Shown here in pieces: positions 6,185 through 10,407 of a stretch of 10,407 bases of DNA; the stretch's first letter is position 1; each line of letters starts with the position of its first letter. Under the pieces are notes generated by a model, which saw nothing but the letters and a program-made list of their open reading frames with translations, was not told where the DNA came from and made no database searches. Origin of the DNA: DASWDH01 sp035318505 (GTDB lineage: Bacteria > Myxococcota_A > Polyangia > Polyangiales > Polyangiaceae); contig DATHEQ010000183.1 of assembly GCA_035318505.1 (NCBI GenBank), forward strand, positions 1 to 10,407, given 5' to 3'. The position numbers and the translations under genes were made by a program.

Positions 6185-8131
6185 TCAATGCGCGCAGATC
6201 TTCATGTGTCGATTGACGAGATCCTTGCGCTCCTGCTGATGCTTCTTCCAAACGCCCGGCGCTTGGTACTGCTTGTACCCGTCGAGCTCGCGCAGCACCT
6301 TTTGCTCGTGATCGCGCACCGCCGTCGCGAAGGCGGGGCTTGTCCCCTCGGCGCCGGAACAGGGAGCGCCGCGCTCGAGCGCGGCCGGGACGCACCAGTC
6401 GAGGAAATCGAGGACCTGCGCACGGCTACGGAGAAACGCTCGCTCTCCCCACAAGAAAAGTCCGCGCATGACGACGGGATCGAAGGTGTACCCGGAGGCG
6501 AACAGCTGCGCCGGCGCGATGTCCTCCGGCACCGACACCGACATGAGCCGCGGCTCCATCGTGGGTGCCGCGGCGCCCGGGGCGCCGCGCGTGCAGAGGG
6601 CCGTCATTCCCAGAAGTCCCCCGACTTCGCACGCGTGAGCCTCGCGGCGATGTTGCTCGAGACCGGCGTAGCTCGTCTCCCACCCGATCATGCGAGTGAC
6701 GATGGTCGTCAGTGTCCCCAAGATGACGGGCGCAAATCCTTCGGCGCTCGCCGTGGGGCTGCTCGTCGCACGGTACATGTTGAGCGCGAGCACCTTGCCT
6801 CGCGTCGCCCCCACCGATCGCGCAGCAGGATTCACGCTCTGCAGCCCGCCGTCGAACCAGATACCGCCCTCGCCGCCCGGCCCGGTCAGTCCCGAGTAGA
6901 TACGATCGCGTGAGGGAGCCAGGACCGGCTCCGACACGGAGGCGAGAATGGCTTCGCGCTCGCAGACGTCCGCATTCATGCCCGGCAGCCGGCACGCGCG
7001 TTCATCGACGGCGCCGAGCACGCCTTGACCGAGATCGGCCGCAGTGGAAGTCCGGCGGAACGCATTGTCGCGCGTCAGTGCGCCAAAGGTGCGAAAGAAC
7101 GGCACCAGCGTGTTCTCATCGAGCGGATCGAATCTGAGAAGGCTCTTGCTGGCGGGCTTCAGAAGGTCGAGCGCCGACCCCGGTTGCGCGCAAAGCAGGT
7201 CCCACTCGTTGGCGACGAAATCGTGCTCGAGTTTTGCGAGGGCGCACTCCTGCAGCGGGCGGTCGCTCCGTGGCGCCTTGGCGCTCCCTTCGCGGATACA
7301 TGCCGCGAGCGCCGGCCCGAGCTCGGGCGGCGGCTTCGCATCGGTGAAATAGAGATCGAGCGGCAAGCTGATGAGCGAGCCCACGCTGCTGCCCGACGCG
7401 CTGCCGAAACGCTCTCCGTCGAGCACCGTGCATTGCGCCGGGCTCGCGTAGCCACGCGCCGTTTCGCGCATCCAGAGCAGCGCGTACAAATAGCCCGCCG
7501 CGAATGCTCCATTGGCGGCACCGCCGCTCAAAGAGAGCGCCGGCCAATTCGGATCTTGCACCGGCACGGGATCGGCCAAGAGCAAGCGCGACGCGTGCGC
7601 GAGGGCACCGTGAAACGCCGCGAGCAGTGGCGGCGGAGGCGGCGTGTGGATGACATCAGGGCCGAGGGCCGCAATCTGATAGCTCACGATGGCGACAGCG
7701 GCATCGTCGAGCGAGAGCGTGAGCGCGAGTCGATCGGCTTCGTTGCTCGGAGGAGAGCTGCAACCGAGGTGCAGCTCGAACGACGCGCTGCCGGCCCCCT
7801 TCCGCGGCGTGAACCAAGGAAGGCGCGAGAAGCAGTCGGGCCGCGTACCTCCCCCGGCCATGCAATCGCCATAGCTGTACATGGCCTCGAGCGTCGCCGC
7901 CTTGGCCGCCAAATCGGCGAGACAAGCGCCAGCTTCGCGCGGACGTTCATAGGCGACGATCAACGTCGAAAGGAGGGCCGAGTCCACGGTGAGCGCGAGG
8001 TTGCGCGGAGCGCTCGCCGGCGGATCGCTGGGATAAGAAATATCGGCGAACGTTGCCCGAATGCTGGGGATGCAGGAAGTAGCTGCCATCGCAGCCGCAA
8101 ACATCAAGAACCGGCGAGTTTGGTCGATCAC
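6185..8131 (-). CDS. Patatin-like phospholipase, predicted exported/lipoprotein
   Basis: This encodes a 648-residue serine acyl hydrolase of the patatin family, predicted to cleave phospholipids or other acyl esters. The N-terminus TRRFLMFAAAMAATSC looks like an export signal: a twin-arginine-like pair at 6-7 and a possible lipid-attachment Cys20. The lipobox ATSC is imperfect. Residues 21-195 form an unrecognised extension. The catalytic domain starts with the oxyanion Gly-rich loop PALSLSGGAANGAF (197-210). The nucleophile elbow is GSSVG with Ser249, and the dyad Asp427 is in WFDGGLQSVNP. There are 16 cysteines in total, unusual for a cytoplasmic patatin and consistent with disulfides outside the cytoplasm. 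The GTG start 8131 has no clear ribosome site; a later ATG would remove the Arg pair. It lies 58 bp downstream of the beta-barrel gene and is probably co-transcribed with it. The catalytic assignment is strong; localisation and substrate are inferred. Confidence 0.88.
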   Translation of the reverse strand: MIDQTRRFLMFAAAMAATSCIPSIRATFADISYPSDPPASAPRNLALTVDSALLSTLIVAYERPREAGACLADLAAKAATLEAMYSYGDCMAGGGTRPDCFSRLPWFTPRKGAGSASFELHLGCSSPPSNEADRLALTLSLDDAAVAIVSYQIAALGPDVIHTPPPPPLLAAFHGALAHASRLLLADPVPVQDPNWPALSLSGGAANGAFAAGYLYALLWMRETARGYASPAQCTVLDGERFGSASGSSVGSLISLPLDLYFTDAKPPPELGPALAACIREGSAKAPRSDRPLQECALAKLEHDFVANEWDLLCAQPGSALDLLKPASKSLLRFDPLDENTLVPFFRTFGALTRDNAFRRTSTAADLGQGVLGAVDERACRLPGMNADVCEREAILASVSEPVLAPSRDRIYSGLTGPGGEGGIWFDGGLQSVNPAARSVGATRGKVLALNMYRATSSPTASAEGFAPVILGTLTTIVTRMIGWETSYAGLEQHRREAHACEVGGLLGMTALCTRGAPGAAAPTMEPRLMSVSVPEDIAPAQLFASGYTFDPVVMRGLFLWGERAFLRSRAQVLDFLDWCVPAALERGAPCSGAEGTSPAFATAVRDHEQKVLRELDGYKQYQAPGVWKKHQQERKDLVNRHMKICAH

Positions 8132-8189
8132 GCGATCGGCGACCGTAACCTGGCTCGCGAGGGCCGTCTATCGACGTTGCGCGCTCGCG

Positions 8190-8834
8190 CTAGAAGGAGA
8201 GCCCTACTCCGAGGAGACCGACCCAAGCGACGCCGTTGCGACTCGGGTCCGGCGCAGATGTCTGGCCCGATTGGATCTGCTTCTCGTAGGTGTCGTTGGT
8301 GTACCCCGTCGTCGGCCGCCAGTTGAATTCAGCTGTCACGGCGAGCGGCGCTGCCGGCGTCCAGATGAGACCACCGCCGACCAGGAACTCGGCGAAATTG
8401 GCGGTGGCGCTCGGTAAGCTTCGCGAGCCACAGACGCCGTCGACGCAGATCTGGACCCTCTGATCGGGAAAATCGCCATGGGCCCAGCCCGCACCCGCTA
8501 CGCCAAAGGGCTGCACCGGCCCCGGCAAGGGGATCTTCAATTTGATGCGTGCACCGATGGTGCGAAACGCGATGCTGGAAGCGCCGTCGAGATCCGGCGT
8601 CGAGCTGGAAAAGGCGATGTAGGGTCCCATCATCAACATGGGAAAGAAAGCGAGGTCGCCGTTCAGTTGCCACGTGAAGCCGGTCTTGTAATCGGTTTCG
8701 GCGAGACTCCTCTTCACGAAACCTCCCGAGATGCCAAGGTCGATGGCCGAAGCGTCGGCGCGCGAAGCCACGAGCATGCTCGCCGCTACCGTGAGACTGG
8801 CCCCCCAGCGCAACAATGTCGTCTGTCGTTTCAT
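8190..8834 (-). CDS. Small outer-membrane beta-barrel protein
   Basis: This encodes a 214-residue exported protein. The start is ATG 8834 because MKRQTTLLRWGASLTVAAS is a classic Sec signal peptide with cleavage expected after ADA (residue 28). The open frame extends 32 residues further upstream, but that sequence is not protein-like. The mature part alternates polar and hydrophobic residues in strands (FTWQLNGDLAFFP, AFRTIGARIKLKI, AEFLVGGGLIW, PLAVTAEFNWRP) and ends GVAWVGLLGVGLSF. That final strand ends with a C-terminal Phe, the signal typical of outer-membrane barrels. The size fits an eight-stranded OmpA/OmpW-like barrel. Two cysteines (ICVDGVCG, 130 and 135) probably form a disulfide in a loop. 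It is upstream of and co-oriented with the patatin gene, and divergent from the Kazal-type lipoprotein gene. Function is unknown. Confidence 0.8.
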   Translation of the reverse strand: MKRQTTLLRWGASLTVAASMLVASRADASAIDLGISGGFVKRSLAETDYKTGFTWQLNGDLAFFPMLMMGPYIAFSSSTPDLDGASSIAFRTIGARIKLKIPLPGPVQPFGVAGAGWAHGDFPDQRVQICVDGVCGSRSLPSATANFAEFLVGGGLIWTPAAPLAVTAEFNWRPTTGYTNDTYEKQIQSGQTSAPDPSRNGVAWVGLLGVGLSF

Positions 8835-9119
8835 GTCAGAAGGTCCATTCTGGTCGCAATCTAGAATCGCGGCCAAGTTCAGAAGGCGCAAGCTTCGCAC
8901 CGAAGTTCGGGGGCTCAAAGTCCGACGCAAGGCGGACGCGTTTTCGTTGTGCCGTAACGTCGAACCGTTGCTACGTCGCGCTCACACAACGCGTTGCGAC
9001 GGGACAAGCGTTCGACGTTTCGTTGGACGTTCGATTTGCGAAAGGCACGCTGGGGCTAACGGTCACCTCGCGCTTGGCTGCTGGCGACGCACGTTCTCCC
9101 TAACGTCTGGAGGTGTGTC
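8835..9119. other. Divergent intergenic region with repeated CGACGTT-type motifs
   Basis: This 285-bp stretch separates two envelope-protein genes read outward. I see no convincing gene. AACGTCGAAC (8956-8965) and GTTCGACGTT (9010-9019) are perfect inverted copies. CAACGCGTTG (8987-8996) is a 10-bp palindrome between them, and a related GGACGTTCGA follows at 9025-9034. TAGATT on the minus strand (8858-8863) is a weak -10 candidate for the beta-barrel gene. The repeated motifs may be regulator sites, but short CG-rich repeats also arise by chance at this GC content. Confidence 0.4.
9109..9113 (+). promoter_or_regulatory. Ribosome binding site of the Kazal-type lipoprotein
   Basis: GGAGG lies 6 nt before GTG 9120 and selects this GTG among several nearby GTG triplets. 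Confidence 0.65.
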
Positions 9120-9494
9120 GTGAAACAAATCAAGGCAAAAGCGTTGTGGGTACGAACGCTGTGCGGGCTCGCTTTGGGGTGCATGGCACTCGCCGGTAGC
9201 GCTTGCGGAGGGGATGACGCGCCGCCAACGGGCGGCGATTCGGGCGGCACGTGCGGCGGTCTCGTGGGCACACTGTGCCCTGCCGGCACTTTCTGCGATT
9301 ACGAGGCCGGCAGCTGCGGACATGGCGACGTGCTCGGCACGTGCCAAGCGTTTCCGACCGCGTGCACCAAGGAGTGCACGATGGTGTGCGGCTGTGATGG
9401 CCAGGCGTACTGCAATGCCTGCGTGGCGCACCTCGCCGGAGTCGACGATTCGGCGGAGAGTACGTGCGAAGGCACGCCGCCCACCGCGAATTGA
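9120..9494 (+). CDS. Cys-rich lipoprotein with Kazal-type inhibitor domain
   Basis: This encodes a 124-residue secreted protein. Residues 1-28 form a signal peptide (basic start, then LCGLALGCMALAGSA), with Cys29 in SACGGDD the likely lipid-attachment residue. A Gly/Asp/Pro-rich linker follows. The mature part has 12 further cysteines. An N-terminal module CPAGTFCDYEAGSCG (53-67) precedes a Kazal-like domain: CTKECTMVCGCDGQAYCNAC with the downstream AG and Cys116. The VCGCDGxxYxNxC core is the Kazal signature of serine protease inhibitors and is common in myxobacterial surface proteins. Cys86 and Cys98 are extra relative to the usual pattern and may form an added disulfide. GTG 9120 has a good ribosome site. 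It is divergent from the beta-barrel gene and converges with the thioesterase gene 21 bp away. Inhibitor activity is a family-level inference. Confidence 0.85.
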   Translation: MKQIKAKALWVRTLCGLALGCMALAGSACGGDDAPPTGGDSGGTCGGLVGTLCPAGTFCDYEAGSCGHGDVLGTCQAFPTACTKECTMVCGCDGQAYCNACVAHLAGVDDSAESTCEGTPPTAN

Positions 9495-9515
9495 CGGGAT
9501 CGCCCCGCGAGCCAT

Positions 9516-10407
9516 TTACATGGCGAGTCGCGGCACCACATGAGCTTCGAGCAGGGCGCGCGCTTCGTCGGTGAAGTCGATCGATTTTCGCGTGGTCAGG
9601 TCGAGTGAAACGGCCACCGCCTCGCTGGTCGAGACGCACCGAGAGCTCTCCACGTCGAAGATCCAATGACAGAAATGGATGGTTTTTCTGCCGATTGCCT
9701 TGAGCCCGACGCGCATTTCGATGAGATCGCCGAGACGGGGGCGGCCGTGGTAGGCGAAACGGTACTCGAGCGCCGCGCCTCCCACGCCGAGCGCAGAACC
9801 TCGGCTGCCGCGCAGCGAACGAAAGAAATGCGGCACGCCGTCGGACACGCGCGCCAGATACGCCGCTTCCAGCATGAACCCCTCGTCATCGCAGTCCGCC
9901 TGCGTGATGGGCCCGAGGTAAGCGCCGACCAACCGCCGCCCCTCTTCGTACGACGGCGGCGGCGAACGCGGCGGATCCGCGGAGATGCCGCGCGTGGCGC
10001 CATGTTCGGGCAGCGCGGTGGCAAGCTTCTCCGCTCGCGTCAACGCGTCCTTCGGCCACGGCACCCGCCGAAATGTCGACGCCTCGACGAGCACGGCATC
10101 GGTGACGATGGTGGCGACGAGAACGTCGTCGCCGACGAGACTCATTTCCTCATACGTGCGTAGGCTTTGTTCGCCAGCTTCGATGACGCCCGCGCGCACG
10201 CGAAAAGCGGCCCCGGGCCGCATCTCGCGATGAAAGCGCAGATGTTGGCCCACGGCGCGCAGCGCAAGCCCCTCTCGGTCGAGCCGGCTCGGGCCGAAAC
10301 CGACCTCGAGCGCGAGCCGCGCGAGCCCATCGGCGGCGCGGGCCGAGTAGTGGCGCACATTCATGTGCCCCATGTTGTCGCACTCCCACGTGTTCACCGA
10401 CGACCGC
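9516..10407 (-). CDS. Double-hotdog acyl-CoA thioesterase, 5' end outside window
   Basis: This encodes at least 293 residues of a cytoplasmic thioesterase of the 4HBT-like hotdog superfamily, hydrolysing acyl-CoA or similar thioesters. Two hotdog domains lie in tandem. The first carries the catalytic-type ECDNMGHMNVRHY near its start. The second begins about residue 164 with DCDDEGFMLEAAY, an aligned but degenerate copy. Later strands such as ALEYRFAYHGRPRLGDLIEMRV and KTIHFCHWIFDVESSRCVSTSEAVAVSLD follow the family pattern, including a broadly conserved late segment. A GTG at 10397 could be read as the start, but it would fall within the first catalytic strand. The frame stays open to the window edge, so the true start most likely lies beyond it. 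Residue numbers here count from GTG 10397. Domain identity is fairly certain; the substrate is not. Confidence 0.82.
   Translation of the reverse strand, partial: RSSVNTWECDNMGHMNVRHYSARAADGLARLALEVGFGPSRLDREGLALRAVGQHLRFHREMRPGAAFRVRAGVIEAGEQSLRTYEEMSLVGDDVLVATIVTDAVLVEASTFRRVPWPKDALTRAEKLATALPEHGATRGISADPPRSPPPSYEEGRRLVGAYLGPITQADCDDEGFMLEAAYLARVSDGVPHFFRSLRGSRGSALGVGGAALEYRFAYHGRPRLGDLIEMRVGLKAIGRKTIHFCHWIFDVESSRCVSTSEAVAVSLDLTTRKSIDFTDEARALLEAHVVPRLAM

Noticed and set aside
7025..8326. A 433-codon open frame on the plus strand opposite the patatin gene.
   Set aside because: Arg/Glu/Ala-rich low-information product with no domain, crossing the patatin/barrel boundary; an antisense shadow.
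6185..8834. A PlpD-like type Vd secretion system (patatin with barrel transporter).
   Set aside because: The barrel is a separate protein of about 186 mature residues, too small for the 16-stranded transporter, and no POTRA domain is present.
8816..9103. A 95-codon plus-strand frame in the divergent intergenic region, ending in a somewhat protein-like stretch.
   Set aside because: Third-position GC is only modest, no ribosome site precedes it, and its start overlaps the barrel gene's 5' end. Kept only as intergenic.
9493..9515. Terminator between the Kazal lipoprotein and the thioesterase genes.
   Set aside because: Only a 4-bp stem (CGGG/CCCG) without a T-tract.
1..10407. CRISPR arrays, tRNA/rRNA genes, insertion sequences, phage or defence genes.
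   Set aside because: No regularly spaced repeats, cloverleaf sequences, transposase or integrase motifs, or defence-type domains were seen on either strand.

Overview
The window is a high-GC bacterial chromosome segment with densely packed genes, strong G/C bias at third codon positions, and frequent GTG starts. A Cys-rich Kazal-type lipoprotein with an ACGGDD lipid-attachment region, a Cys-rich patatin-like envelope protein and a CheX/receiver pair suggest Myxococcota (Polyangiales-like). That assignment is an inference from gene style, not from a marker gene.

Layout. 7-3644, minus strand: an aldo/keto reductase (2673-3644), an OPT-family membrane transporter (767-2614), a possible 40-residue membrane peptide (523-645), and a small cupin protein (57-479) whose C-terminus looks frameshifted. 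3645-3764: a divergent promoter region with a perfect 11-bp-arm inverted repeat that ends on the first base of the next start codon. 3765-6147, plus strand: a type II NADH dehydrogenase, then a tight two-gene unit of a CheX-like CheY-P phosphatase and a single-domain response regulator. 6185-8834, minus strand: a small outer-membrane beta-barrel protein followed by a patatin-like phospholipase with an export signal. 8835-9119: a 285-bp divergent intergenic region without a convincing gene. 9120-9494, plus strand: the Kazal-type lipoprotein. 9516-10407, minus strand: a double-hotdog acyl-CoA thioesterase cut by the window edge.

How the genes relate. Two pairs look functionally linked. The CheX/receiver pair forms a self-contained phosphorelay output module: a receiver plus the enzyme that would dephosphorylate it. 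The beta-barrel gene and the patatin gene are both predicted to be exported and are co-oriented 58 bp apart. The rest is ordinary metabolism: quinone reduction, oligopeptide or metal-chelate transport, carbonyl reduction and thioester hydrolysis. I found no CRISPR array, RNA gene, insertion sequence, phage gene or recognisable defence system. The most unusual non-coding signal is the palindrome at the NADH dehydrogenase start, which overlaps a possible leaderless promoter.
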